DNA from: Phascolarctobacterium sp.
GTDB taxonomy: Bacteria; Bacillota; Negativicutes; Acidaminococcales; Acidaminococcaceae
Length of the DNA: 41,008 bases
Assembly: GCA_017457085.1 (NCBI GenBank)
Contig: JAFTID010000075.1
Coordinates: 1-41,008, forward strand
Direction of reading: 5' to 3'
The stretch's first letter is position 1. Every line of letters begins with the position of its first letter. Positions 26,330 through 34,953 of the stretch are shown here, piece by piece. The notes beneath the pieces were generated by a model. That model searched no databases and was not told the DNA's origin. It saw only the letters and a list, made by a program, of their open reading frames with translations. The position numbers and the translations under genes were made by a program.

Positions 26330-27815
26330 TAAATTATTATTAGGCGAATCCGTAAATGTTGAGTATAAAGAAACTGTGCCAGAAAAGAGTATTAAATATA
26401 TGAAAACCGTTGTAGCTTTTGCTAACGGTAAAGGTGGCACTCTTGTTTTTGGCATAGAAGATGGCACTATGAAAGTGATAGGCATTGATAAAGAAGAACT
26501 GTTTACTACTATGGATGCTATTACTAATGCTATTATGGATAGTTGCAAACCGATGATTGTTCCCAATATTTATGTAAGGAATATTGAGGACAAGTATGTT
26601 TTGTTTGTTGAGATTGAAGCAGGTAAACAAACTCCGTATTATATTAAATCTTTAGGGATTGAAAAAGGTAGCTTTATTAGAGTAGGTGGAACTACTCGTT
26701 TAGCAGAAATATATTACGTTAAAGATTTGATTTTACGAGGAACTAATAAATTTTATGACCAACTTCCCGCTCGTGAACAATCTATAACTGAAAAAGAGAT
26801 AGAAGATTTTTGTGTGGAAGCGTTTGAATATGCTAAGAGCCAATGTGAAACTGCCAAAGAACGTGCTACGATTCGTCCGCTTACTAAAAATAAATTGTAT
26901 GAATGGAAGTTATTGCATGATGTAGATGGGAAAGTTGTTCCTAGTATAGGATTATGTATTTTATTAGGAAAACCGCTGGATGGAATGGATGTTAAGGTGC
27001 AATGCGCAGTGTTTAAAGGAGACACAAGAGCAATTTTTGTTGACCGTAAAGAATACACTGGCAAACTATCTGAACAAATTGATGAAGCTTATGATTTTGT
27101 TTTGCGCGCCATACATTTGGGAGCAAAAATTGAAGGTATACAAAGAAAAGATATTTATGAACTGCCTATTGATGTTATTAGGGAGTTAATTTGCAATGCT
27201 ATTTGTCATCGTAGTTATTTAGAACCTGTTAATGTTCAAGTTATATTGTTTGATGATAGATTAGAGATAACTTCTCCTGGTATGCTTATGAATGAAGTAA
27301 GTATCGAAAGAATGAAGCAAGGTTATTCTCAAGTACGTAATCGTGGCATTGCTAATGTGTTGGCGTATATGAAAATTATTGAAGGATGGGGAACTGGTAT
27401 TCCCAGAATGTTTAAACGTTGCAAAGAATACGGATTGCCTGAACCTAGAATACAAGATTTGGATGGAGCTGTGAGGATAGATTTATATAGGGATGGTTAT
27501 TTGGTGAGTCCCCAATCGCTCCCCAATCACTCCCCAATCACCCCCCAATTGCTCCCCAATCAAGAAGTAGAAGTCCCCAAAAAGTTTTATTTCGCAAACG
27601 ATATAGTTCTGAGTGAACAAGAGGTAGCTGTTTTAGAAGTTATTAGGGAAAATTTGGTTATTACCCAACAAGAAATAGCAACTAAGTTAAATGTTGATAG
27701 GGAACTTATAAAATATTATGTCAAACGTTTGAGAAAAAATAAGGTTTTGGATAGACAGGGAAATACTAGAAGTGGCAAGTGGATTGTGAATGAGCAGATA
27801 CTTGTTGAGGAGTAG
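26322..27815 (+). CDS. AlbA_2-domain / HATPase_c_4-type protein embedded in the hsd operon
   Basis: A 497-residue protein. Residues 1-125 match the AlbA_2 (Schlafen-like) domain: LGESVNVEYKET, TVVAFANGKGGTLVFGIED, and PYYIKSLGIEKGSFIRVGGTT. Residues about 260-390 match a GHKL-type ATPase remnant as in HATPase_c_4 (IRELICNAICHRSY, DDRLEITSPG, NRGIANVLAYMKIIEGWGTGIPRM). A Pro/Gln/Asn-rich linker follows, encoded by five 11-bp tandem units (27509-27563), then a C-terminal winged helix (LVITQQEIATKLNVDRELI). Such proteins are usually annotated as ATP-binding or transcriptional regulators; role is unknown. A one-unit slip in the repeat would shift the frame and remove the C-terminal helix domain. 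Confidence 0.85.
   Translation: MTDKLLLGESVNVEYKETVPEKSIKYMKTVVAFANGKGGTLVFGIEDGTMKVIGIDKEELFTTMDAITNAIMDSCKPMIVPNIYVRNIEDKYVLFVEIEAGKQTPYYIKSLGIEKGSFIRVGGTTRLAEIYYVKDLILRGTNKFYDQLPAREQSITEKEIEDFCVEAFEYAKSQCETAKERATIRPLTKNKLYEWKLLHDVDGKVVPSIGLCILLGKPLDGMDVKVQCAVFKGDTRAIFVDRKEYTGKLSEQIDEAYDFVLRAIHLGAKIEGIQRKDIYELPIDVIRELICNAICHRSYLEPVNVQVILFDDRLEITSPGMLMNEVSIERMKQGYSQVRNRGIANVLAYMKIIEGWGTGIPRMFKRCKEYGLPEPRIQDLDGAVRIDLYRDGYLVSPQSLPNHSPITPQLLPNQEVEVPKKFYFANDIVLSEQEVAVLEVIRENLVITQQEIATKLNVDRELIKYYVKRLRKNKVLDRQGNTRSGKWIVNEQILVEE
27509..27563 (+). repeat. Five tandem 11-bp units inside the AlbA_2 gene
   Basis: The unit tccccaatcnc begins at 27509, 27520, 27531, 27542 and 27553, an exact 11-bp period; the fourth unit has a T to C change and the last base of each unit varies. 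Eleven is not a multiple of three, so gain or loss of one or two units changes the reading frame, as in contingency loci. Confidence 0.85.
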
Positions 27816-27828
27816 TGTGTAGAATTAA

Positions 27829-27868
27829 GTTGCCGAGAAATTCTCGGCAACTGTTTCCAAAATGGAAA
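27829..27868 (+). promoter_or_regulatory. Two adjacent hairpins before hsdS
   Basis: Stem gttgccgaga/tctcggcaac (27829-27838/27842-27851, 3-nt loop) followed by tttcca/tggaaa (27854-27859/27863-27868). They occupy the only sizeable gap (about 100 bp) inside the operon. There is no proper T run after the first, so a pause, RNA-processing site or weak attenuator is more likely than a full terminator. Confidence 0.4.
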
Positions 27869-27916
27869 TAGTTGGAGTAAATCACAGCAGAAGTAGAAAT
27901 ATAGGAGGATGTTGTG

Positions 27917-29065
27917 ATGGTTAGATTAGGTGATGTTTGTAAAATAATTAGTGGATATGCGTTCAAAAGCGAAGAGTTTATAACTGATGGCGTTCCTGTA
28001 ATTCGTATAAGTAATTTGGATGGAGAAACTGTTAATGTTGATAAGAATGTCTGTTATTCTGTTGAGTTTTTGAAAAACAATGATAATTTTATAGTTCGTA
28101 AAAATGATATTTTAATGGCTATGTCAGGTGCAACAGTAGGGAAGATTGGTGTCTATCCAAATGAGTATGTTGCATTATTGAATCAGCGCGTTTGTAATTT
28201 GAAACCTGTTGAAGATAAACTTAACAGAGAATATCTGAATTGTTATTGTCAGTCTGATTATTTCAAATCAGAAATTTTAAAAAATGCTTTTGGTTGTGCG
28301 CAACCTAATATTAGCGTAAAGCAAATAGCAGATTTTGAAATAAAGATTTTAGATTTAAAATCACAAGTAAGCATTGCAAACAAACTCAAAAATATTTTGT
28401 GTCTTATTGAAAAACGTAAACTACAACTTCACAAATTAGATGAACTTGTCAAAGCCCGATTTGTCGATATGTTTGGGAATCCTGTGCGTAATGAGAAAAA
28501 TTGGGATACCGTATTGTTGCAAGATGTTTGTGATGGTATTGGTGATGGTTTACATGGGACACCCAACTATGTGGAAACGGCTGAGTATCCGTTTATTAAT
28601 GGTAATAATTTAATAGGCGGAAAGATTGTAGTTACTGATACTACTAAATTTGTGGATGAAGCAGAATATGGTAAATACTATATTGAACTATCACCTAATG
28701 CTATTTTACTTTCTATTAATGGTACGCTAGGTAAGCTGGCACTATATAGGGGTGAAAAAATTGTTTTAGGTAAAAGTGCATGTTACTGTAATTTGAAATC
28801 AAATATGAATCGTCAATTTGTATATAACTTAATGCAAACAGAATCGTTTTTGAATTTTCTTGAAGAAAATTCTACTAGAAGTACAATAAAAAATGTTGGT
28901 TTAAAGGCTATAAGAAATTTTAGGATGATTATTCCACCGTTAGAATTGCAGTGGCAATTCTCGGTTTTTGTTAAACAAATCGACAAATCAAAATTAGACA
29001 TTCAAAAAAGTTTAGATAAATTAGAAACTTTAAAGAAAGCTTTGATGCAGAAATATTTTGGGTGA
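27917..29065 (+). CDS. hsdS: Type I restriction-modification system specificity subunit
   Basis: A 382-residue HsdS with two target-recognition domains. The first runs from MVRLGDVCKIISGYAF to about residue 140; a conserved helical region follows (VSIANKLKNILCLIEKRKLQ, LDELVKARFVDMFGNPVRN); the second starts at about NWDTVLLQDVCDGIGDG and ends before a second helix (PPLELQWQFSVFVKQIDKSK). Each domain reads half of a bipartite target, which cannot be predicted here. aggagg (27903-27908) best fits ATG 27917 rather than GTG 27914. The DNA is visibly AT-richer than the housekeeping genes. No second, silent hsdS copy is present in the window for shuffling. Confidence 0.93.
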   Translation: MVRLGDVCKIISGYAFKSEEFITDGVPVIRISNLDGETVNVDKNVCYSVEFLKNNDNFIVRKNDILMAMSGATVGKIGVYPNEYVALLNQRVCNLKPVEDKLNREYLNCYCQSDYFKSEILKNAFGCAQPNISVKQIADFEIKILDLKSQVSIANKLKNILCLIEKRKLQLHKLDELVKARFVDMFGNPVRNEKNWDTVLLQDVCDGIGDGLHGTPNYVETAEYPFINGNNLIGGKIVVTDTTKFVDEAEYGKYYIELSPNAILLSINGTLGKLALYRGEKIVLGKSACYCNLKSNMNRQFVYNLMQTESFLNFLEENSTRSTIKNVGLKAIRNFRMIIPPLELQWQFSVFVKQIDKSKLDIQKSLDKLETLKKALMQKYFG

Positions 29066-29119
29066 GTAAGTTAAAACAGTTTCCCTAAATACGCAGTTAC
29101 TTTGAAAGTGGTGAGCAGT

Positions 29120-32100
29120 ATGACCAATTTTGACTTTCTGCTAGCAGAACCGCAGTTTAAACCGTTTGCCGATGTAGCGATAGCAGCAGAAAAAATTTTA
29201 CACATTGATCCTACGACTACAGTTATTAATTGTCGCAGGACGATGGAGTTTGCCATCAAATGGATGTATTCAGTAGATAGCAGTCTTGAAAAGCCCTACG
29301 ATGACAAGCTTGTAATGTTAATGAATAGTGAGGACTTTCGCGATATTGTTGGTGCCGATTTATGGCAAAGGCTGAATTTAATTCGCCTTATGGGCAATAA
29401 AGGCAACCACAAATATGATAAAAAGAATACCGTTGAAGAAGCTTCCCTGTGTTTAGAAAACTTGCATATCTTTATGGACTTCGTCGCTTATTGCTACGGT
29501 GATAATTACACGGAAAAATCTTTTGATGCAAGCTTGCTTGTTGCGCATGAAGAAATGCCTGCTCCTAGCCAAGTGCAACTTGATTTTGAAAAACTTCTAG
29601 CTGAAAATAAGGCTTTGCGTGAAGAGCTTACTGCTCGTCGTGAACAGCAGCAACAGACTTATGTTCCCAAACCATTGGAGCTTTCCGAATATAAAACTCG
29701 CAAAATTTACATTGATGCAATGCTTCGTGATGCTGGTTGGGTTGAGACGGTGGATTGGGTGAATGAGGTTCCTATTCCCGGCATGCCTAACAAAAGTGAA
29801 TTGGGATTTGCTGATTATGTCTTGTACGGAAATGATTGGAAGGTACTTGCTATAATTGAAGCTAAACGTACCTGCGTAGATGTTTCTAAAGGCAGACAAC
29901 AAGCAGAAGAATATGCGAAGCTTATAGAAAAGAAACAAGGCTTTAAACCTGTAATCTTCTTGACCAATGGTTTTGAAACACGTATCAATGATGGCGTTTA
30001 TCCTGAACGCAAGGTAGCAACTATTTATTCTAAACGTGATTTGGAAAAACTGTTTAATTTGCGCCGTATGCGTAGCAGTTTGAAACACGTTGTCGTAGAT
30101 AAGAATATTGCTGGTCGTTATTACCAAGAAGCTGCCATTAAAGCAGTTTGTGAAAGTTTTGGCGTGAAAAATAGACGTAAAGCATTACTGGTAATGGCAA
30201 CAGGTAGTGGCAAGACTAGAACTGTTATTGCTCTTTGTGATGTTTTGCAAAAGCAAGGCTGGATTAAGCATGTCCTGTTCCTTGCAGACAGAAACTCCTT
30301 GGTAACGCAAGCGAAGCGTAATTTTGTAAATTTGCTTCCTAATATGAGTGTTACCAATTTGTGCGAAGAAAAAGATAATTATGCAGTTGAGGCTGTGTTT
30401 AGTACTTATCAGACGATGATGAATTGTATTGATGAGGTGAAGGATGAACAAGGCAAATTGTTTACCTGCGGTCATTTTGATTTAGTTATCTGTGACGAAG
30501 CGCATCGTTCTATTTATAATAAGTATCGTGATATTTTTAATTATTTTGATGCGCCTTTAGTTGGCTTGACTGCAACTCCTAAAGATGAAATCGATAAAAA
30601 TACCTATGAAATTTTTGAGCTGCAAAATGGTGTGCCTACATACGGCTACGAGTTAGCGCAGGCAGTTAAGGATGGCTATTTAGTTGACTACGTTTCTGTT
30701 GAGAGCCATCTTAAGTTTTTGACAAGTGGTATTCGCTATGACGAACTTAGTCCTGAAGAACAAAAGATTTATGAAGCAACTTTCGCCAATGAAAATGGTG
30801 AGTATCCGGAATCTATTGCACCTTCTGCACTGAATAACTGTATTTTTAATGAAGATACTATTCGCAAGGTGCTTAATACTTTGATGACGGATGGGATTAA
30901 AATTGATTATGGTAACAAGTTGGGCAAGAGTATTATTTTTGCTAAGAACCATACCCATGCAGAAAAAATTTTGGAAATTTTTGGCAAAGAGTATCCCCAT
31001 TTGCCTGGATTTGCCAAAGTGATTGATAACTATATCAATTACGCACAAAGTGCCATTGATGAATTTTCTGATGCTAAGAAGCTTCCGCAAATTGCCATTA
31101 GTGTAGATATGCTTGATACTGGTATTGACGTGCCGGAGATTTTGAATTTGGTGTTCTTTAAGCCAGTTTTTAGTAAGGCAAAATTTTGGCAGATGATTGG
31201 TCGCGGCACTCGCTTGTGTGCTGGCTTGCTTGATGGCGAAGACAAAAACAAATTTTATATTTTTGACTTCTGCGGAAATTTTGAATTCTTCCGTATGAAC
31301 CAAGGCAAGCCTACGGCTAACCAAATTGCTTTGCAGGGAGCAATCTTTAATTTGAAAGCGCAGATTGCTTTTAAATTGCAGGATTTAGCTTATCAGACAA
31401 AAGATTTGATTGCGTTCCGTAAAAGTTTAGTAGCTGATATGGTTGCTAAAGTGCAAGAACTGAACAAAGAAAATTTTGCTGTTCATCAACATTTGCGTTA
31501 TGTGGAGCTGTATTCTAATCCTGAAAATTATGTGAGTCTTTCTTTAGAGAATACTAATGATATGCGCGAACATCTTGCTTCACTGGTAACGCCTGATGCA
31601 GATGATCCCAAAGCGCTGCGTTTTGATGCGTTGATGTATGGAATTGAACTGGCGTATTTGGCTGGGAAAGGCTATGGTCGTGGCTTGAAAGATTTGTTTA
31701 ATAAGGCAAGCGACATTGCAAGAGTTGCCAACATTCCGGAAATCATTGCTAAGTCTGATTTGCTGGAGAAGATTTTACGCACTGATTACGTCGAAAAAGC
31801 AGGCATCAACGAATTTGAACATATCCGTAAAAATTTACGTGACTTGGTGAAATATATTATTCCAGAACGAGATAAATATTTTACGAATTTTACGGACGAT
31901 GTTTTAGGTGTGGACTGGAATGATGCGGAACTGGAAAATGATGATTTAAAAAATTATAAGGCTAAAGCAGAGTTCTATGTGCGTAAGCATCCAGACCATA
32001 TTGCAATTTTCAAGCTGCGTAGTAATAAACCTTTGAACAGTATTGACCTTAAATCTTTAGAAGATATTTTGTGGATCGAGGTAGGTACAAGGGAGGATTA

Positions 32101-32407
32101 CCGTGCAGAATATGGCGAGAAACCTTTAGGCGAGTTTGTTCGTGAAATTGTTGGTATGGATATGAATGCGGCGAAAGAAGCTTTTGCAGAATTTCTAAAT
32201 GACACCAGTCTAGACAGCAGACAAATTTATTTTGTAAATCAGATTGTGGAATATATAGTTCACAACGGAATTTTAAAGGATATGTCTGTGTTGCAGGAAA
32301 CTCCTTTTACAGATAGAGGTAGCATTGTAGAAATATTTACTGACTTGAATGTATGGAATAAATTACGAGGTGCCATAGAGCGAGTAAATGCCAACGCCGT
32401 CGCATAA
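29120..32407 (+). CDS. hsdR: Type I restriction endonuclease subunit R
   Basis: A 1095-residue motor and nuclease subunit that translocates DNA and cuts away from the target. The N-terminal 130 residues look like a DUF4145 domain (INCRRTMEFAIKWMYSV, LNLIRLMGNKGNHKYD). The nuclease core is near 215-250 with ADYVLYGNDWKVLAIIEAKRT (Asp...Glu-x-Lys). Helicase motifs follow: ATGSGKTRT (about 359-367), CDEAHRS (about 457), LTATPKDEIDKNTYE, IGRGTRLC. The C-terminal half is the HsdR helical region. The start is ATG 29120; open frame to TTG 29102 lacks a better ribosome site. It ends 9 nt before the second copy of the 28-bp terminator. Confidence 0.95.
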   Translation: MTNFDFLLAEPQFKPFADVAIAAEKILHIDPTTTVINCRRTMEFAIKWMYSVDSSLEKPYDDKLVMLMNSEDFRDIVGADLWQRLNLIRLMGNKGNHKYDKKNTVEEASLCLENLHIFMDFVAYCYGDNYTEKSFDASLLVAHEEMPAPSQVQLDFEKLLAENKALREELTARREQQQQTYVPKPLELSEYKTRKIYIDAMLRDAGWVETVDWVNEVPIPGMPNKSELGFADYVLYGNDWKVLAIIEAKRTCVDVSKGRQQAEEYAKLIEKKQGFKPVIFLTNGFETRINDGVYPERKVATIYSKRDLEKLFNLRRMRSSLKHVVVDKNIAGRYYQEAAIKAVCESFGVKNRRKALLVMATGSGKTRTVIALCDVLQKQGWIKHVLFLADRNSLVTQAKRNFVNLLPNMSVTNLCEEKDNYAVEAVFSTYQTMMNCIDEVKDEQGKLFTCGHFDLVICDEAHRSIYNKYRDIFNYFDAPLVGLTATPKDEIDKNTYEIFELQNGVPTYGYELAQAVKDGYLVDYVSVESHLKFLTSGIRYDELSPEEQKIYEATFANENGEYPESIAPSALNNCIFNEDTIRKVLNTLMTDGIKIDYGNKLGKSIIFAKNHTHAEKILEIFGKEYPHLPGFAKVIDNYINYAQSAIDEFSDAKKLPQIAISVDMLDTGIDVPEILNLVFFKPVFSKAKFWQMIGRGTRLCAGLLDGEDKNKFYIFDFCGNFEFFRMNQGKPTANQIALQGAIFNLKAQIAFKLQDLAYQTKDLIAFRKSLVADMVAKVQELNKENFAVHQHLRYVELYSNPENYVSLSLENTNDMREHLASLVTPDADDPKALRFDALMYGIELAYLAGKGYGRGLKDLFNKASDIARVANIPEIIAKSDLLEKILRTDYVEKAGINEFEHIRKNLRDLVKYIIPERDKYFTNFTDDVLGVDWNDAELENDDLKNYKAKAEFYVRKHPDHIAIFKLRSNKPLNSIDLKSLEDILWIEVGTREDYRAEYGEKPLGEFVREIVGMDMNAAKEAFAEFLNDTSLDSRQIYFVNQIVEYIVHNGILKDMSVLQETPFTDRGSIVEIFTDLNVWNKLRGAIERVNANAVA

Positions 32408-32416
32408 AAAATAAAC

Positions 32417-32444
32417 GAGTGGAAGCAAAAGCTTTCACTCGTTT
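32417..32444. terminator. Bidirectional terminator between hsdR and the outer-membrane gene
   Basis: The same hairpin as at 23764 (28 identical bases). Here the run of T after the stem is better on the minus strand (cgtttatttttta), so it serves the converging outer-membrane gene as well as hsdR. Confidence 0.8.
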
Positions 32445-32467
32445 ATGTACGCTTATCACGCATTTTG

Positions 32468-33076
32468 TTAGAACTTCACAGTTACACCCATCTGCACGCC
32501 CTTAGCTCTCATCTCTTCGTCGCCGTCAATAACGTCTTTGAATTTGCCGTCATAGTAGGACAAGTTTAGTTCGATGTTGTTGAAAAGTGGTTTGGAAATA
32601 CCAATTTCGTAAGCACTGCTTTTGGTACCTACGCCCACGTTACCATAAACGGTAAAGAGCAGGGGGATGTCAAAGTGCGCTTGCAAGCCTGCGTGTGCAG
32701 AATTTTTCTTTTTGCCGTTGCCAACATTAACATCAGCATCTGCACCCAACCAGCCAGCGTAAGCAGAAACGTTGGGAAGCACTTGGTACATCAAGTTAAA
32801 TTGTTGCGCAGTCAAATCACCGTCGCTACCTTTATATTTATCCCATTGGTAGTTCAGAGCCATACGTTTGCCAATGCCAACAGTCGCGCTGTAGTAGGAG
32901 CTGTCGGATTTAGACATTTTGTAATTGCCGCCCTTCAAGCTGGAAGGGAAGGTGATGCCTGCATCAATGGCAAATTTGCCGGTATCATAATTTTTCAGCG
33001 GAGCAGCAAAGGCGCTAGTGCTAAAGCAAACGGTCATGATTGCTGCTGCGGTTAAAGCTGCATAAAACTTTTTCAT
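32468..33076 (-). CDS. Small outer-membrane beta-barrel protein (YfaZ-like)
   Basis: A 202-residue precursor with a clear signal peptide (KKFYAALTAAAIMTVCFSTSAFA, cut after AFA at about residue 24). The mature part alternates hydrophobic and polar residues in short strands with Tyr/Gly-rich turns (SYYSATVGIGKRMALNYQW, FTVYGNVGVG, IELNLSYYDG) and ends in VTVKF; a terminal Phe is the outer-membrane insertion signal. It resembles YfaZ-type barrels of Negativicutes, with no known substrate. A ribosome site (aaggag) precedes ATG 33076. It is one of the signs that the organism has an outer membrane. Confidence 0.8.
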   Translation of the reverse strand: MKKFYAALTAAAIMTVCFSTSAFAAPLKNYDTGKFAIDAGITFPSSLKGGNYKMSKSDSSYYSATVGIGKRMALNYQWDKYKGSDGDLTAQQFNLMYQVLPNVSAYAGWLGADADVNVGNGKKKNSAHAGLQAHFDIPLLFTVYGNVGVGTKSSAYEIGISKPLFNNIELNLSYYDGKFKDVIDGDEEMRAKGVQMGVTVKF

Positions 33077-33159
33077 AATAAATCACTCCTTATAAAAAAT
33101 ATTTTATCACAAGAAAAATCTAATGCAAGAATTAAGTAGCCTACATTTTGGGGAAAGGC

Positions 33160-33188
33160 TTGTAAAAACGCCTGAAAAATAGGATAAT
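33160..33188 (+). promoter_or_regulatory. Promoter of flippase gene
   Basis: TTGTAA (33160-33165), a 17-bp spacer and GATAAT (33183-33188), 32 bp before ATG 33220. Confidence 0.5.
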
Positions 33189-33219
33189 TAGTGTGTAACT
33201 TTTTTAGGAAGGCAAATTT

Positions 33220-34827
33220 ATGAGTGATACTTCAGCAAGTTCTAATAATAAATTTTTAAAAGGCACGTTAATTTTGGCGGTGTCCAGCGTTGTGGTAAAG
33301 GTCATCGGCTCCCTGAACTGGATTATTCTTTCCAGAGTCTTGGGCGGCGAAGGCATTGGCTTGTACCAAATGGGCTTCCCCATTTACCTGATGGCGATTA
33401 CCGTTTCCAGTGCAGGTATTCCCGTGGCAATCTCCATTGTTGCGGCAGAAAAACTTGCCAACAAGGATTACCGTGGCGCCAAACGAGTCTTTAACGTTTC
33501 TTTGCGACTGCTTCTATTAAGTGGTTTGATGTTTTCTTCTGCCTTGTTCTTTGGAGCAGGCTGGCTTATTGATAACCAATATATCCGCGACCCCCGCGCT
33601 TACTATTCTATAATTGCGCTGGCTCCGGCGGTGTTCTTCGTAACTTTCCTTGCTAGTTTCCGTGGCTACCTGCAAGGCTGGCAAATTATGACACCCACCG
33701 CTGTTTCCGAAGTTGTGGAACAGTTGATGCGCGTAATTACCATGCTCATTTTTGCAGATATGTTCTTGCCTTACGGCTTGGCGTATGCTGCAGGTGGTGC
33801 GAGCATGGGCGCAGGCGTTGGTGCCTTTTGTGCGTTGATTGTTTTAATTTGGTTCTACGCTCGCCTGAAACGTAAGTTCCAAGAAGAAATCAACGCTCAA
33901 GACGAAAGCGCACCTGTCGAACCTGCAGGACAGATTATCAAACGCTTGTTAAAGCTGGCGCTTCCTGTTTCCCTGTCCAGCTTGATGCTTCCCATCGGTG
34001 CGAACCTTGACCTTTTGATTGTACCTCAACGTTTGGAAGCAGCAGGCTTTGACGTGCGCCACGCTACGGAACTTTTCGGTTACTTAACTGGTATGGCGGT
34101 GCCTCTTGTAAATTTGGCGACAATTTTTACAGCGGCAATGACCATCAGCCTTGTGCCTGCCATTTCAGAATCTCGTGCTTTGGAAGATTACCCTGCCATT
34201 CGCGACAAGATTCGTATTGGCTTTAGGGTGGCGATGATTATCAGCTTCCCTTGCTTCGTAGGCTTGTTCTTCCTTGCAGAAAAGGTTGCTGCTTTGATTT
34301 ACAATGCTCCCGGTGCGGCAGGTGCCATTCAGACTATGAGTGCGGGCATTCTTTTCCTTGGTTTGCACCAAATTAGTACGGGTGTACTGCAGGGCTTGAA
34401 GCATACTGCCATTCCCGTAGTGAATATGATTATCGCAGGTGTGGTTAAGGTTGTGCTGAGCTGGTGGCTTACTGCTATCCACGAACTGGGCGTGAAGGGC
34501 GCGGCTTTGGCGACAGTTGCGGATTTTGCCGTGGCTGCTGTGATAAATATGTGCTTTATCTACAAGTTCACAGGCTTCTGTATGACCTTTGGCAGCGTTG
34601 CCAAGCCTTTGCTTGCTTCTAGCATTATGGGTGGCGTAATTTTTGTGGTGCTGCATTTTACCGAAAGCCTTGGAGCGTGGGCGATACTTTTCGCCATGGG
34701 GGCAGCAGTTCCCACTTACGCACTGTCTCTTTTGGCTTGTGGTGGTTTGCGCCAAGAGGACTTGGAGCGTATTCCCTTCATTGGTCGCAGAATTTTAGCC
34801 CTTGGTCAAAAAATAGGCGTTTTCTAA
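33220..34827 (+). CDS. Polysaccharide/lipid flippase of the MOP superfamily (SpoVB/YtgP/MurJ-like)
   Basis: A 535-residue membrane protein with about 14 hydrophobic segments and the SpoVB/YtgP layout: LILAVSSVVVKVIGSLNWIILSR at the N terminus, GEGIGLYQMGFPIYLM, SAGIPVAISIVAAE, FRGYLQGWQIMTPTAVSEVVEQLMRV, LPIGANLDLLIVPQRL and GVLQGLKHTAIPV. These proteins flip lipid-linked sugars across the inner membrane; members have been shown to flip lipid II. There is no sporulation context here, so a role in cell-wall or O-antigen precursor flipping is the more likely one. The last codons overlap a degenerate tandem repeat. Confidence 0.85.
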   Translation: MSDTSASSNNKFLKGTLILAVSSVVVKVIGSLNWIILSRVLGGEGIGLYQMGFPIYLMAITVSSAGIPVAISIVAAEKLANKDYRGAKRVFNVSLRLLLLSGLMFSSALFFGAGWLIDNQYIRDPRAYYSIIALAPAVFFVTFLASFRGYLQGWQIMTPTAVSEVVEQLMRVITMLIFADMFLPYGLAYAAGGASMGAGVGAFCALIVLIWFYARLKRKFQEEINAQDESAPVEPAGQIIKRLLKLALPVSLSSLMLPIGANLDLLIVPQRLEAAGFDVRHATELFGYLTGMAVPLVNLATIFTAAMTISLVPAISESRALEDYPAIRDKIRIGFRVAMIISFPCFVGLFFLAEKVAALIYNAPGAAGAIQTMSAGILFLGLHQISTGVLQGLKHTAIPVVNMIIAGVVKVVLSWWLTAIHELGVKGAALATVADFAVAAVINMCFIYKFTGFCMTFGSVAKPLLASSIMGGVIFVVLHFTESLGAWAILFAMGAAVPTYALSLLACGGLRQEDLERIPFIGRRILALGQKIGVF

Positions 34828-34900
34828 AATTGAAAAGCTTGTTTAAAATTGAGGAAACTTATTCTGAAATGAAAAGCTTCTTCTAAAATTGTATAAGAGC
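34822..34900. repeat. Degenerate tandem repeat of about 20 bp
   Basis: Four loose copies of ttctaaaattgaaaagctt start at 34822, 34842, 34862 and 34881. The first supplies the stop codon of the flippase gene. Copies 1 and 3 are the closest. Significance is unknown. Confidence 0.5.
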
Positions 34901-34909
34901 ATTAAAAAA

Positions 34910-34943
34910 GAGCGTTAGTCCTTGCGGATTAACGCTCTCAATT
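34910..34943. terminator. Bidirectional terminator between flippase gene and purC
   Basis: The stem gagcgttagtcc/ggattaacgctc (34910-34921/34926-34937, one G-T pair, 4-nt loop) is followed by aattttta and preceded by aaaaaa, so it works for both converging genes. Confidence 0.85.
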
Positions 34944-34953
34944 TTTAATGGGA

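Noticed and set aside
27509-27563. CRISPR array
   Set aside because: Units are 11 bp, directly adjacent without spacers, and in a coding frame.
27829-27851. Full terminator between the AlbA_2 gene and hsdS
   Set aside because: The stem is good but no T run follows, and the downstream hsdS and hsdR have no convincing promoter of their own.
33220-34827. SpoVB as evidence of sporulation
   Set aside because: The family includes general lipid II and polysaccharide flippases; no sporulation gene is seen nearby.
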